64,000 nt of DNA from Natrinema limicola JCM 13563 (GCF_000337475.1 NZ_AOIT01000029.1:136119-200118), one strand, 5' to 3'; numbered from the stretch's first letter, positions 43,702 through 52,760 are shown. Notes: generated by a model not told the origin, from the sequence alone. Numbers and translations are program-made.

Positions 43702-45603
43702 ATGAACCGCAAGGAATTTCGCGATCTCGCCACGCCCGCGGAGGCACGCGAGGCGATCGACTCGCTGGCGCTCGAGGCTGGCATCGAACGCGTCCCGCTC
43801 GCGGAGGCGCGGGGTCGGGTGCTGGTGGCGCGACTCGACGCTGAACTCGACGTCCCGGGGTTCGACCGGGCGAGCCTCGACGGTTACGCCCTTCGGGCGC
43901 GGGATACGTTCGGTGCTGACGAGGCCGATCCCGCCCGGCTTGCGGTCGTCGGCGAGGTTCATGCCGGCGAGGAGCCGGATATCACACTCGAGGAGGGGCA
44001 AGCAGTCGAAATCTCGACGGGCGCGGTGATGCCTGACGGTGCCGATGCGATGGTCCCCGTCGAACGTACGGATCGCGTCGACGGACCGTCGACGGAACGA
44101 GCGAGCGGTGAAACTCCTACCGACATGGAGTCGGACGGCGACGAGGTCCTGGTCCGCACTGCAGTCGCCCCGGGTGACAACGTCATGTTTGCCGGCGCAG
44201 ACGTCGCCGCAGGCGAGCGTGCGCTCGGTCCTGGAACGCAGATTACGCCTCGAGATATCGGCCTGCTATCGGCGCTGGGGATCGACGAGGTACCAGTCCG
44301 AGCCAAGCCGCGTGTCGGCATCGTCTCGACCGGCGACGAACTCGTGCGGCCGGGCGCGGACCTCGCGAGCGAGCGCGGGGAGATCTACGACGTCAACAGC
44401 TACACGATCGCCGCAGGTGTCGAAGATGCGGGTGGCGAGGCCGTCCTCTATCCCCACGCTGGCGACGAGCAGGACGAGATGGAGCGGATTCTCCGCGAGG
44501 CTGCCGACGAGTGTGATCTCGTCCTCTCCTCGGGGTCGACCAGCGCGAGCGCGGTCGACGTCATCTACCGTGTCATCGAAGAGCAAGGTGAGTTGCTGCT
44601 CCACGGTGTGAGCGTCAAGCCCGGCAAACCGATGCTGATCGGGCGGCTAGACGATTCAGCCTATGTCGGCCTTCCGGGCTATCCCGTCTCCGCGATGATG
44701 GTCTTTCGCACCTTTGTCGCGCCGGCGATCCGCGAGGCCGCCGGACTCCCCGAACCCGCGTCGGCGACCGTCGCCGGCCGGCTGGCTCGACAGGAACGCT
44801 ACGAGGAAGGCCGGCATCGACTCATGCCCGTCGGCTTGGTCACCGATGGCGACGGTGAAACGCTCGTCTATCCCGTCGACAAGGGCAGCGGCGCGACGAC
44901 CAGCCTCGCCGACGCCGACGGCGTCGTGGAAGTCGGCCCTGAAACCGACTACCTCGAGCAAGGCGAGCCTGTCACCGCCACGCTGTTCTCGCCGGACGTC
45001 CGACCGCCGACCCTCTTCGCCGTCGGGGAGGACGACCCGACCGTGTCGCGACTGCTCGACGGTCTCGAAAATCCACGCTATCTTTCGGTCGGTACCCGGC
45101 CGGGCCTGCGACGACTCCGCGAAGGCGTTCCCGACGTGGCCGTGGTCGCGGGGCCGCTCGAGGCTGACGTCGAGACGGTCGAACTCGGCCGCTGGGAGCG
45201 CGAGTGGGGGCTGGTCGTCCGTACCGGTAATCCCGACGAGATCGAAGGACTCGCAGACTTGGTCGACCGGGACCGACGCTTCGTCAATCGGACGACCGAC
45301 TCGGGGCTACGCTCGAGTCTCGACGCGGCGATCGCCGACCTCGCGGACGACCGGGGAACGACTAGACGCGAACTGACAGACGCGATCGACGGCTACGATC
45401 TCGGACTGCGAGCCCACGAGAGTCCTGCCCGAAAGGTCATCGCGGGCGACGCCGACGCCGGCCTCGGCCTGCGTGAAACCGCCGACCGGCTCGATCTGGG
45501 CTTCGTCCCCCTCGGCGAGCAGCCGGTTCGCGTGCTGGCGAATCCCGATCGGACGGCAAAGGATGGGGTTCGGGAACTCGAGGCGGCACTCGCGGACGTG
45601 TAG
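43702..45603 (+). CDS. MoeA fused to a periplasmic-binding-protein-like domain
   Basis: A 633-residue protein. Residues 1-410 are MoeA-like (LDGYALRARDTFGADEADP, ISTGAVMPDGADAMVPVERT, GIVSTGDELVRPG, SSGSTSASAVDVIYR, KPGKPMLIG, GLPGYPVSAMM). Residues about 420-633 form a substrate-binding domain (NPRYLSVGTRPGLRRL, VVAGPLEADV, GDADAGLGLRETADRLDLGF) of the type found in LysR-like molybdate sensors. Archaea use such fusions, perhaps to sense molybdenum or tungsten or the molybdopterin supply. It may serve different cofactor forms than the plain MoeA at 39032. Confidence 0.88.
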   Translation: MNRKEFRDLATPAEAREAIDSLALEAGIERVPLAEARGRVLVARLDAELDVPGFDRASLDGYALRARDTFGADEADPARLAVVGEVHAGEEPDITLEEGQAVEISTGAVMPDGADAMVPVERTDRVDGPSTERASGETPTDMESDGDEVLVRTAVAPGDNVMFAGADVAAGERALGPGTQITPRDIGLLSALGIDEVPVRAKPRVGIVSTGDELVRPGADLASERGEIYDVNSYTIAAGVEDAGGEAVLYPHAGDEQDEMERILREAADECDLVLSSGSTSASAVDVIYRVIEEQGELLLHGVSVKPGKPMLIGRLDDSAYVGLPGYPVSAMMVFRTFVAPAIREAAGLPEPASATVAGRLARQERYEEGRHRLMPVGLVTDGDGETLVYPVDKGSGATTSLADADGVVEVGPETDYLEQGEPVTATLFSPDVRPPTLFAVGEDDPTVSRLLDGLENPRYLSVGTRPGLRRLREGVPDVAVVAGPLEADVETVELGRWEREWGLVVRTGNPDEIEGLADLVDRDRRFVNRTTDSGLRSSLDAAIADLADDRGTTRRELTDAIDGYDLGLRAHESPARKVIAGDADAGLGLRETADRLDLGFVPLGEQPVRVLANPDRTAKDGVRELEAALADV

Positions 45604-45649
45604 TGTCGACCGCAGTCGGGGACCACGTCACGGTAGCACTCCGACACTC

Positions 45650-45731
45650 ATACGGTCTGCTGTCCCGATGTCCCGGTGCAACCGCAGTGCGGGTTGCGGT
45701 CCCACCGGCACTGACTGACAGGAGTCCGTAT
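45650..45731 (-). repeat. 82-bp palindromic intergenic repeat, copy C
   Basis: Inverted relative to copy A. On the minus strand it begins ATACGGACTCCTGTCAGTCA and ends ACAGCAGACCGTAT. Almost the whole length folds back on itself: left and right arms of about 36 bases pair with few mismatches around a short central loop. It lies between the convergent MoeA-fusion and 59-aa genes. Confidence 0.85.
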
Positions 45732-45755
45732 CAACGCCGATCGACCACCAAGTCC

Positions 45756-45935
45756 CTACTCCTCGGTGTCGCCGGTTCGCATCGCCTCCTGCCACGACGA
45801 GGCGTCGAAAAAGGACTGCAGCGCCATCAACACGCCGACGTACGTGCCGAACGCGACGACGACGACCGGAACGATGATCGCAAGTACCAGTCCGCCGAGG
45901 GGGTTCGCACCGAGCAGCTGTAAGAGAACTGCCAT
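45756..45935 (-). CDS. Small membrane protein (59 aa)
   Basis: Open frame MAVLLQLLGANPLGGLVLAI followed by IVPVVVVAFGTYVGVLMAL and an acidic tail. It has one to two hydrophobic helices. On the minus strand a strong TATA-like GATATATTATC (45957-45967) is centred 27 bases before the ATG, predicting an exact leaderless start. This makes the gene more credible than its length alone. Function unknown. Palindromic repeat copy C lies 25 bases behind its stop. Confidence 0.65.
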   Translation of the reverse strand: MAVLLQLLGANPLGGLVLAIIVPVVVVAFGTYVGVLMALQSFFDASSWQEAMRTGDTEE

Positions 45936-45956
45936 ACCGTTTTCAGGGCGGACGGC

Positions 45957-45967
45957 GATAATATATC
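45957..45967 (-). promoter_or_regulatory. TATA-like box of the 59-aa gene
   Basis: GATATATTATC on the minus strand, centred 27 bases upstream of ATG 45935. Confidence 0.55.
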
Positions 45968-46053
45968 GTTCGAACGCGTCCGCGTTCGCGAGCGCCCGCG
46001 AGGCCAGCTAGCCGACGGGGCCGCTTTTGGTTTCTCGCTCCCTACGAGGAGCC

Positions 46054-47022
46054 ATGCAAATCGTCACGACGCTCCCGTCAGCGACCGAGATGGTGGCTGC
46101 GCTGGGACTCGAGCCGGTCGGCGTTTCCCACGAGTGCGACTACCCACCGCGTGCCGCGACAGCCCCTGCCGTCACTCGGTCGCGGATCAATGCCGACGAG
46201 TCGGCCTCGAGCGCCGAGATCGACCGCCAGGTCCTCGAGGTCGCCGAGACCGAGGACGGCGTCTACGAGATTGACGTCGAGACGCTCGCCGATCTCGACC
46301 CGGACGTGATCGTCACGCAGGGAATGTGTGACGTCTGTGCGGTTGACGAGACCGTCGTCGCCGACGCCGTCGACCGGATTGCGGCCGATCCCGAGGTCGT
46401 GCCGACCGACCCACACAGCGTCGGCGACGTGCTTGACGACATCGAGCGGATCGGTCGTGCGGTCGACCGCGAAGCGCGCGCTCGCGAGGTCCGCGCCGAA
46501 CTCGAGTCCCGCATCGATGCCATCCGCAAGCGAACGGCCGACATCGACGCGGTCGACCGCCCGCGGGTGGCGATTTTCGACTGGACCGATCCCGTGATGA
46601 TCGCGGGCCACTGGACGGCCGAACTCGTCGACTGGGCCGGTGGTGCGTACGGGCTGGCCGACGTCGGCGCGCGTTCACGACCGCGCGAGTGGGAAGAAAT
46701 CCGTGACTACGATCCCGAAATCGTGATCGTCGCACCCTGTGGCTTCGGCCTCGAGCAGATCGCACGCAACAGGACGGACCTCACCGACCGCGACGGATGG
46801 GACGCGCTCACGGCAGTGAGGGAGAACCGCGTCTGGGCGATAGACGGCGACCACTATCTCAATCGTCCCGGCCCGCGGCTGGTGGACACGCTCGAGGCGC
46901 TCGCGGCGATCGTCCAGCCCGAGCGATTCGACGGCCCCGATTCTGATATCGCGGTTCCGTTCGACGACCTCGCCGGACTCGAGTCGGTTTCGGACACCTC
47001 AGCTACTGGCTCGGGTTCGTGA
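46054..47022 (+). CDS. BtuF-like cobalamin/metallophore-binding protein without signal peptide
   Basis: A 322-residue protein of the periplasmic-binding fold class III (two Rossmann-like lobes joined by a long helix): IVTTLPSATEMVAALGLEPV, DVIVTQGMCDVCAV, PRVAIFDWTDPVMIAGHW and PEIVIVAPCGFGLE. These are typical of the BtuF-like group found in archaea. It lacks a Sec/Tat signal and lipobox, so it is probably cytoplasmic and not the ABC transporter's receptor. A role in cobalamin handling is possible but unproven. The stop overlaps the GTG start of the JAMM gene, so the two are translationally coupled. Confidence 0.75.
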   Translation: MQIVTTLPSATEMVAALGLEPVGVSHECDYPPRAATAPAVTRSRINADESASSAEIDRQVLEVAETEDGVYEIDVETLADLDPDVIVTQGMCDVCAVDETVVADAVDRIAADPEVVPTDPHSVGDVLDDIERIGRAVDREARAREVRAELESRIDAIRKRTADIDAVDRPRVAIFDWTDPVMIAGHWTAELVDWAGGAYGLADVGARSRPREWEEIRDYDPEIVIVAPCGFGLEQIARNRTDLTDRDGWDALTAVRENRVWAIDGDHYLNRPGPRLVDTLEALAAIVQPERFDGPDSDIAVPFDDLAGLESVSDTSATGSGS

Positions 47023-47456
47023 TCGTCCTGCCGACCGCTATCCGCGAGGCAATCTTTGAGCGCGCTCGCGAGGGCAGCCCCGAAGAGATCTGTGGCGTCC
47101 TCGGCGGCACGCACGAGCCCGAGGGGACGAGTCGCGTCCGCTCGCAGTACCCCGCAGACAACGTCGCCGAGAACCCGCGAACGCGCTACGAGATCGACCC
47201 CGAACAACAGTTGGCGATCTTCGACCGCCTCGAGGCTCGCGGCGAAGAAATCGTCGGCTTCTATCACTCCCATCCCCATGGCCCGGCCCGTCCGAGCGAT
47301 ACCGACGCCGCACTGGCAACGTGGCCCGACCGGTCGTACGTGATCGTCTCGCTCGAGCCCCACAAGATCGGCTCGTGGCGCTGGCGGGCAAGTACCGATC
47401 GTGACGGCGCAGACGCCGACGGCCGATTCGAGCGCGAACGGCTCGTCGTCGACTGA
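47019..47456 (+). CDS. JAMM/Mov34 metalloprotease, desampylase-like
   Basis: A 145-residue zinc isopeptidase domain. E23 in EEICGVLGG and the HSHPHGPARPSDTD motif (HxHx7SxxD) form the JAMM active site. Haloarchaeal JAMM proteins of this length (HvJAMM1 in Haloferax) remove SAMP ubiquitin-like modifiers from proteins and release SAMP for MoaD- or ThiS-like sulfur transfer. The GTG start at 47019 overlaps the upstream stop (GTGA). That a SAMP/MoaD-linked protease shares a window with two MoeA genes is suggestive, but I see no direct operon. Confidence 0.82.
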   Translation: MIVLPTAIREAIFERAREGSPEEICGVLGGTHEPEGTSRVRSQYPADNVAENPRTRYEIDPEQQLAIFDRLEARGEEIVGFYHSHPHGPARPSDTDAALATWPDRSYVIVSLEPHKIGSWRWRASTDRDGADADGRFERERLVVD

Positions 47457-47462
47457 CCTCGC

Positions 47463-47903
47463 TCAGTTATCCGCGTCGGCCTCGAGTTCGTCGGCCTTGT
47501 TCCGCGCCTCAGCGGCTTGCTCGCGGAACTCTTCGATCCGCTGGCTGAGCTTCTTCCCGGCGATGTATTTGAACTCGTCGGGCATCATCCCGTACTCGAT
47601 ATCGAGCGTGATCATCGTATCACAGCCTTCGACGATTTCGGGGGCCCAGCTTCCCTGTGCCAGCTTCGACTCGTCCGTGACGACCGCCTCACCGTCCTCG
47701 ACGTCGATGAAGGCGGTGACGATGTTCCAGATGTTCGGATTGCTCGAGCTGGCCTCGTCGAACAGCCCCTCGAGTCGCGATCCCTTGAGCTCCCCGTCGC
47801 GGAGCTCTTCGAGGAGATCCTCGAGGGCGTCGGCCAGTTTCTCGTGTTCGGCGGCTTCCTCGCGAAGGTCGGCCGGTGACTCGTCTGCACTGTGCTCGGT
47901 CAT
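47463..47903 (-). CDS. Acidic helical protein of unknown function
   Basis: A 146-residue protein. Residues about 10-45 (LREEAAEHEKLADALEDLLE) and 115-146 (RIEEFREQAAEARNKADEL) are long acidic coiled-coil helices. Between them is a small domain with PNIWNIVTAFIDVEDGEAVV and CDTMITLDIEYGMMPDEFKY. The MTEHSADESP start at 47903 is chosen; an upstream frame to 48047 is unlikely. It converges with the JAMM gene and follows the sulfatase. I recognise no family. A structural or adaptor role is only an impression. Confidence 0.6.
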   Translation of the reverse strand: MTEHSADESPADLREEAAEHEKLADALEDLLEELRDGELKGSRLEGLFDEASSSNPNIWNIVTAFIDVEDGEAVVTDESKLAQGSWAPEIVEGCDTMITLDIEYGMMPDEFKYIAGKKLSQRIEEFREQAAEARNKADELEADADN

Positions 47904-47980
47904 CGGCGATCCCCCACCACGTTGCTGTCCGCGATCATAAACGAGGGTACCCGCTTCGAGACCGTAAACGTACGCTTCCG

Positions 47981-49495
47981 TTACGACGCGTCCTCGAGCG
48001 CGTCTGTCACCCACATACGGTTTGGATCTTCTGTTCTGTCCATCCATTTAACAAGTCGTTGTCTCATCTCCCGTCGTACAGCATCGTATTCGGGATGGTC
48101 GATCAAATTCTGTAACTCGGAAGGGTCGGCCTCGAGATCGTATAGCTCATCGATGTCGGGGCCGTTGTAGACGTACTTGTACTGGGCCGTGCGGACCATC
48201 CGCTGGCTGTAGAGGCCGAACTCGTCGCCGTGGTACTGGCCGAAGATCGATCGGGGCCAGTAGTCCGATTTCCCGTACCTCCCGTTAGTTATATCAATTT
48301 CTGCAGGGTTTTCTAGGTCGGGATCGAGAAACGGCACAAGACTCCGCGAATCGAACGTATCTGGGATGTCGACGCCGCCAATTTCGAGGAACGTCGCCGC
48401 GAGATCGTGTAAGTAAACCGGCGACTCACAGGACGACTGAGTCTTGAACCCGGGTCCGCGGATCTGAAGCGGAATCCGGTAGGTGTCGTCGTACATTATC
48501 GGGCCCTTGTTGAACTGGCGGTGATGCCCGACGAAATCACCGTGATCCGCCGCGTGAACGACGACCGTGTCGCCGGTCATCCCATAGGTGTCGAGCGCGT
48601 CAAGAATCCGCTCGAGTTGCCGCTCGATGAGCGTCATAAAGCCCCAGTACTTCGCGATCGCCTCCGCCCACAGGTCCCAATCGAAGCCGTCGACGCCGCG
48701 GTAGGCGAGGTAGTTCTCGTGGACACGGGGCTTGCCGTCGTACGTCTCGGCGTAGCTGTCGGGTCGCTCGATGTCGTCTGGATCGTACAGCGAGGCGTAG
48801 GGTTCTGGGACGACATAGGGATGATGGGGGCCGTAAAAATCAGTCCGGTGGAAGAACGGCGTGTCTCGACTTCCGTTGGCGTATTCTTTGATCCTCTCGA
48901 TGGTCCATTGGGCGGTAAACCAGGCCCGGGTATCCTCGACATCGATCGGTGCTGTGGCGGCGACGAGCGTCCCCTCGCTGGCGTCTCGTGGATCCTCACC
49001 GGTGTAGATTTGATCCTCGAGGGAGGGTTCGCCGAGGGGGACGCCGCGTTCCTTGCGATACTCACGGAACGCCGCGTCAATATCGTCGTGGTGTCTGTCA
49101 CTGCCGCCGAGATACGAAAATCCGAAGTCCTCCGGCGTCTGGTCGCGACCTACGTGCCATTTCCCGATGTAACTGAGATTGTAGCCGGTATTGGCGAGTT
49201 CCTCCGAAAACGTCGGGAAGTCGGTCGGCAGGTTCGGCTGGAGCGCGTCCGGTTCGTGGCAGTTGTTCAGCATGCCGTGACGGTGTGGGAACCGCCCGGT
49301 CAGCAGCGACGCGCGGGCACTCGAGCAGATGCTGATCGGTGTGAACGCCTGCTCGAAGCGAACGCCCTTGTCAGAGAGCCGGTCACTTCCCGGCGTTTTG
49401 ACCTGTGGATCGCCGGGTGCGCTAGCGTCGTATCGCTCCTGGTCAGTCAGGACGAGCAAGATGTTCGGGCGGCTGTCCGCGTCAGCGTCGGCCAT
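47981..49495 (-). CDS. Cys-type sulfatase
   Basis: A 504-residue sulfatase. The metal-ligand N-terminus is NILLVLTDQERYD. The active-site motif is C57-S-S-A-R with TGRFPHRHG, the cysteine that is normally turned into formylglycine. GKWHVGRDQTPEDFG, HRTDFYGPHHPYVVP and AADHGDFVGHH supply the remaining site residues. No signal peptide is seen, so it is cytosolic or uses another export path. It probably desulfates organic sulfate esters, e.g. of glycans. The long upstream frame to 49684 is not used: MADADADSRPN at 49495 fits the family. Confidence 0.9.
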   Translation of the reverse strand: MADADADSRPNILLVLTDQERYDASAPGDPQVKTPGSDRLSDKGVRFEQAFTPISICSSARASLLTGRFPHRHGMLNNCHEPDALQPNLPTDFPTFSEELANTGYNLSYIGKWHVGRDQTPEDFGFSYLGGSDRHHDDIDAAFREYRKERGVPLGEPSLEDQIYTGEDPRDASEGTLVAATAPIDVEDTRAWFTAQWTIERIKEYANGSRDTPFFHRTDFYGPHHPYVVPEPYASLYDPDDIERPDSYAETYDGKPRVHENYLAYRGVDGFDWDLWAEAIAKYWGFMTLIERQLERILDALDTYGMTGDTVVVHAADHGDFVGHHRQFNKGPIMYDDTYRIPLQIRGPGFKTQSSCESPVYLHDLAATFLEIGGVDIPDTFDSRSLVPFLDPDLENPAEIDITNGRYGKSDYWPRSIFGQYHGDEFGLYSQRMVRTAQYKYVYNGPDIDELYDLEADPSELQNLIDHPEYDAVRREMRQRLVKWMDRTEDPNRMWVTDALEDAS

Positions 49496-49617
49496 CACGC
49501 ACCGTACACCGACGCTGTAGTTAATGGTGTAACCTGAACGTGGCCGCTCGGCAGGGATCATAAGTCGCCGCCGTATGAACCCAACCGTTGATTTATCCAC
49601 CGTTCGATGGGGAACAC

Positions 49618-49821
49618 GTGCCGAGCGCGTACTGTGGTGAGTGTGAGTGGCAGTATCGGACCAAGGGGGACGACGCGGCTGCACTTAGCCGCGCGATGAT
49701 CGACCATTTCGTCGAGACGGGCCATTCACCGGTCGAGCGGTGTGACGCTGTGGACCGCTCCTCGACCGACGACCTCCTCGAGCCAGCGGATCGGACAGCG
49801 ACGCGCACACGCGATTGCTGA
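49618..49821 (+). CDS. Small zinc-finger protein (67 aa)
   Basis: A GTG-started frame, MPSAYCGECEWQYRTKGDD, with CGEC and a later HFVETGH giving a C2H2-type finger. The rest is acidic and disordered. A TATA-like GATTTATCC at 49590-49598 is centred about 24-27 bases before GTG 49618, so a leaderless GTG start is preferred to the TTG at 49588. Such tiny one-finger proteins are common in haloarchaea. Some are regulators, but the role here is unknown. It is divergent from the sulfatase and overlaps its possible longer N-terminal frame. Confidence 0.6.
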   Translation: MPSAYCGECEWQYRTKGDDAAALSRAMIDHFVETGHSPVERCDAVDRSSTDDLLEPADRTATRTRDC

Positions 49822-50031
49822 CTGCTCGTCCCGTGGACTCGCTGACCGAACTCGGGTCGTAGCCATCGCTGGGTGAATCTCACAGGATGTGACCGATTGT
49901 CTATCAGTGCCGGTCAACAGCGTCGCATAACTGACTGTTTGTCCACTACAATTCGGAAACGTACTTTACTCTCGAGTGAAAAGGTGATGCCAGCCAGCGA
50001 TTTGGCGTGCTATCATCCGACACCGACCAAA
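49822..50031. other. Intergenic stretch without recognised genes
   Basis: Between the zinc-finger gene and the citrate synthase promoter. Composition becomes AT-richer toward the citrate synthase gene. I see no repeats or RNA gene. Confidence 0.4.
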
Positions 50032-50042
50032 CGATAATACTT
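50032..50042 (+). promoter_or_regulatory. TATA-like box of citrate synthase
   Basis: CGATAATACTT is centred about 33 bases before ATG 50070, leaving a leader of roughly 5 bases. Confidence 0.5.
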
Positions 50043-50069
50043 TTCCATTAGGGTCCGAAATCCCTGAGT

Positions 50070-51218
50070 ATGTCTGACGACCTCAAGAAAGGGCTCGAGG
50101 GTGTGTTAGTCGCTGAATCGGGACTCAGCTCGATCGACGGCGATGCGGGCCGGCTGATCTATCGCGGCTACACGATCGAGGACCTCGCGCGCGGCGCGAG
50201 CTACGAGGAAGTTCTGTACTTGCTCTGGAACGGTCATCTCCCGACCGAAGACGAACTCGAGCCGTTCGCGGACGCGCTCATGGAAGAACGCGAGGTCAGT
50301 GAGGACGTCCTCGCGACGATGGAGCGACTCGCTGCGGCCGACGAAGAGCCGATGGCGGCGCTGCGAACTGCAGTCTCGATGTTCTCGGCCACTGAACCCG
50401 AAACAGACGCCGACCCAGACGACCTCGAGGCGACGCTCCGGAAGGGTCGTCGCATCACGGCCAAGATCCCGACCGCGCTCGCGGCCTTCGAGCGCTACCG
50501 ACTCGGCGAGGAGCCGGTTGATCCTCACCCTGACCTCGGGCTTGCGGCGAACTTCCTCTACATGCTGACCGGCGAGGTGCCCGGCGACATCGCCGCCGAG
50601 ACGTTCGATCAGGCGCTCATCCTGCACGCCGACCACGGCCTGAACGCCTCGACGTTTACGTCGATGGTCATCGGCTCGACGATGGCCGACATCTACAGCG
50701 CCGTCACCGGCGGCATCAGCGCCCTTTCCGGACCGCTCCACGGCGGTGCGAACCAGGACGTCATGGAGGTCTTGATCGAAATCGACGAGAGCGACTTAGA
50801 CCACCGCGAGTGGGTCGAGCAAGCCACTGAAGAAGGACGGCGCATCCCCGGCTTCGGCCACCGCGTCTACAACGTCAAAGACCCGCGCGCGAAGATCCTC
50901 CAAGAGCGCAGCGAGGAACTCGCGAACAACGGCGAAAGCAAGTGGTACAAGTACACCACCACCATCGAACAGTACCTCTCCGAGGAGAAGGGGCTCACCG
51001 AGAAGGGCATCGCCCCGAACGTCGACTTCTACTCGGGCTCGGTCTACTACCAGCTCGGCATCCCGATCGACATGTACACGCCCATCTTCGCGATGAGCCG
51101 CGCCGGCGGCTGGATCGCCCACGTCCTCGAGTACCAGGAGGACAACCGCCTCATCCGTCCGCGCGCCCGCTACACCGGCCCGGAGGACCAGGAGTTCGTT
51201 CCGATCGAGGAACGGTAA
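50070..51218 (+). CDS. Citrate synthase
   Basis: Condenses oxaloacetate and acetyl-CoA to citrate, the entry step of the TCA cycle. The 382-residue protein carries the family signature GFGHRVY with the catalytic His, a second His in LHADHGLNAST, the substrate Asp in NVDFYSGS and GPLHGGANQDV. The length is that of the archaeal/small bacterial form without regulatory domains. Clean codon bias hints at high expression. Aconitase, the next step, is at 29243-31213, not in the same operon. Confidence 0.95.
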   Translation: MSDDLKKGLEGVLVAESGLSSIDGDAGRLIYRGYTIEDLARGASYEEVLYLLWNGHLPTEDELEPFADALMEEREVSEDVLATMERLAAADEEPMAALRTAVSMFSATEPETDADPDDLEATLRKGRRITAKIPTALAAFERYRLGEEPVDPHPDLGLAANFLYMLTGEVPGDIAAETFDQALILHADHGLNASTFTSMVIGSTMADIYSAVTGGISALSGPLHGGANQDVMEVLIEIDESDLDHREWVEQATEEGRRIPGFGHRVYNVKDPRAKILQERSEELANNGESKWYKYTTTIEQYLSEEKGLTEKGIAPNVDFYSGSVYYQLGIPIDMYTPIFAMSRAGGWIAHVLEYQEDNRLIRPRARYTGPEDQEFVPIEER

Positions 51219-51333
51219 CGCCGTTTCCGTCGCGTTTTTTGTCTTCAGTTTCTGACCGTCTCAGACTGTAAGCGCCGCCGCTCGTTGCAAACGACACGAA
51301 CGACAGAACGGTTTGATTCCCGCTCGCAGCCGG

Positions 51334-51672
51334 TCACTTCAGCTCGCGAACGAGCAGCGAGATGCCGATCAATGACGTCAGGAGGACGGCGAGGTTGAAT
51401 GCGGCGCGGATCGGCGGCTGGAACTTGGGATCGACCCAGAGCTCGATGGTGCTGGTAACGCTCCCGTAAAACTGAAACAGGGCGAACACGGCCACCAGCG
51501 AGCAGACGGCGAGCGCGCCCCAGGCGAGATAGCGGTGGATCTCGTTGGAGCGTGGATCGAATCCGCTGATGGCGTTCGATTTGGCTGCCGTCTGAGCGCC
51601 ATCGCGTTGGTGTGGCTGTTGATCGGTCGTCTGGTCAGTGTCGGTCGTCGGCTGTGTCGATGTATCAGTCAT
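51334..51672 (-). CDS. Small membrane protein of unknown function (112 aa)
   Basis: The N-terminal 40 residues are Thr/Gln/Asp-rich and disordered. Two hydrophobic helices follow (about 50-68 YLAWGALAVCSLVAVFALF, and 90-108 AFNLAVLLTSLIGISLLV). The start overlaps the stop of the upstream PGF-CTERM gene (ATGA, 4 bases), so the two form a translationally coupled pair at the membrane. Confidence 0.75.
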   Translation of the reverse strand: MTDTSTQPTTDTDQTTDQQPHQRDGAQTAAKSNAISGFDPRSNEIHRYLAWGALAVCSLVAVFALFQFYGSVTSTIELWVDPKFQPPIRAAFNLAVLLTSLIGISLLVRELK

Positions 51673-52742
51673 TGGAACCTCCGTGCAAGCGCGATCGTGG
51701 CGAGGACTGCAACAGCGGTGACGGCGATCCCGAACCCAGGTGTTCCGTCTCCACTCGATTCAGCACTCGCGTCCTCACGTGCGGCATCGCTGTCAGTTTC
51801 GGTGCTGCTGTCGGCTGCCTCGTCGTAGGCGTTGGAACTGCTGGCAAAGTCGCTTACTTCGAGCCCGGTTTCACTGGCTGTTTCGTTGACGGACAGCGAC
51901 CCGGGGCCGAGGTTGGCAGCCGCGCGGTTCGTCCGGACGATCGTGCCGTCCCGCCAGAGGATCGCATCGAGGTAGTAGTCGTACCCCTGCGGGACCTCGA
52001 GCCCGACGGTTGGCGACGCGGTTTTCCCGGGCTTGATCGTTGACAGCTCGACGGTCGCGGAGTCTGCGATGACGTTTGACTCTGCCTGGCGGGCGTTCAC
52101 TTCGAGCTTGAGGTCACGTTCGGCGTTGTCGCCAGTGTTCGTGAGGTAGCTACTGACGTCCAGCGTGGCCGTCTCGGCGGTCGTCGAGTCGATCGAGTAG
52201 CCGATCGCGGGGATGTCTGCAGGGCTCCCACCAGCGTCGCCGCCGAAGCGGTGGAACTCGACATCGGTGGCAGCGTACGCGGGCGTCAGCGCGTCGACGC
52301 CGTCGACAGTATGGCTGGTCGACTCGGTACGGGTGCCGTTTCGATAGACGAACGTTTCGATCTCGTAGCTGCTCTTGCGGGGGACCGACACCGTATCCGT
52401 GACGACGACTTCGGAGCCGTCGGTCAGCGTCTCGACGTCCCGTTCGGTGGTGTCCTCGACGAGACCGGTCTTCGTGTCGGTCGCGCGATGGACAACGGTG
52501 ACGTTCGTGACGGGGTCGCCACGGTGCTCGAGGTACGTATCGACGGCCAGGGTGGCGGTACCGCCGGTGACCTCGTCGGCGCTGATCGTGATTTCGGCCA
52601 GCGATACGTGGCCGGTGTGCTCGACATCAGCGGCCGTCTCGGGCTCGCTGGGATCGGACACCGCTCCAGTGAGCGCGAGGGTCGTGACCGCCCCGGTCAC
52701 GACCACGAGTGTCGCAATGGCCAGGAGGGACTCGCGATTCAT
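51669..52742 (-). CDS. PGF-CTERM surface protein
   Basis: A 357-residue exported protein. It begins MNRESLLAIATLVVVTGAVT, a secretion or anchor helix. The body consists of beta-strand-rich segments in two related domains (ATLAVDTYLEHRGDPVTNVT with VHRATDTKTG, and ATLDVSSYLTNTGDNAERDL) resembling haloarchaeal DUF7490-like repeats. The C-terminus has an acidic Ser/Thr linker, then TPGFGIAVTAVAVLATIA and basic RR, the PGF-CTERM signal processed by archaeosortase A. A TATA-like CTTATACAAC (minus strand, 52761-52770) predicts a leaderless start at 52742. It forms a coupled pair with the 112-aa membrane protein. Confidence 0.85.
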   Translation of the reverse strand: MNRESLLAIATLVVVTGAVTTLALTGAVSDPSEPETAADVEHTGHVSLAEITISADEVTGGTATLAVDTYLEHRGDPVTNVTVVHRATDTKTGLVEDTTERDVETLTDGSEVVVTDTVSVPRKSSYEIETFVYRNGTRTESTSHTVDGVDALTPAYAATDVEFHRFGGDAGGSPADIPAIGYSIDSTTAETATLDVSSYLTNTGDNAERDLKLEVNARQAESNVIADSATVELSTIKPGKTASPTVGLEVPQGYDYYLDAILWRDGTIVRTNRAAANLGPGSLSVNETASETGLEVSDFASSSNAYDEAADSSTETDSDAAREDASAESSGDGTPGFGIAVTAVAVLATIALARRFQ

Positions 52743-52760
52743 ATCATCGTGCGCACACCA

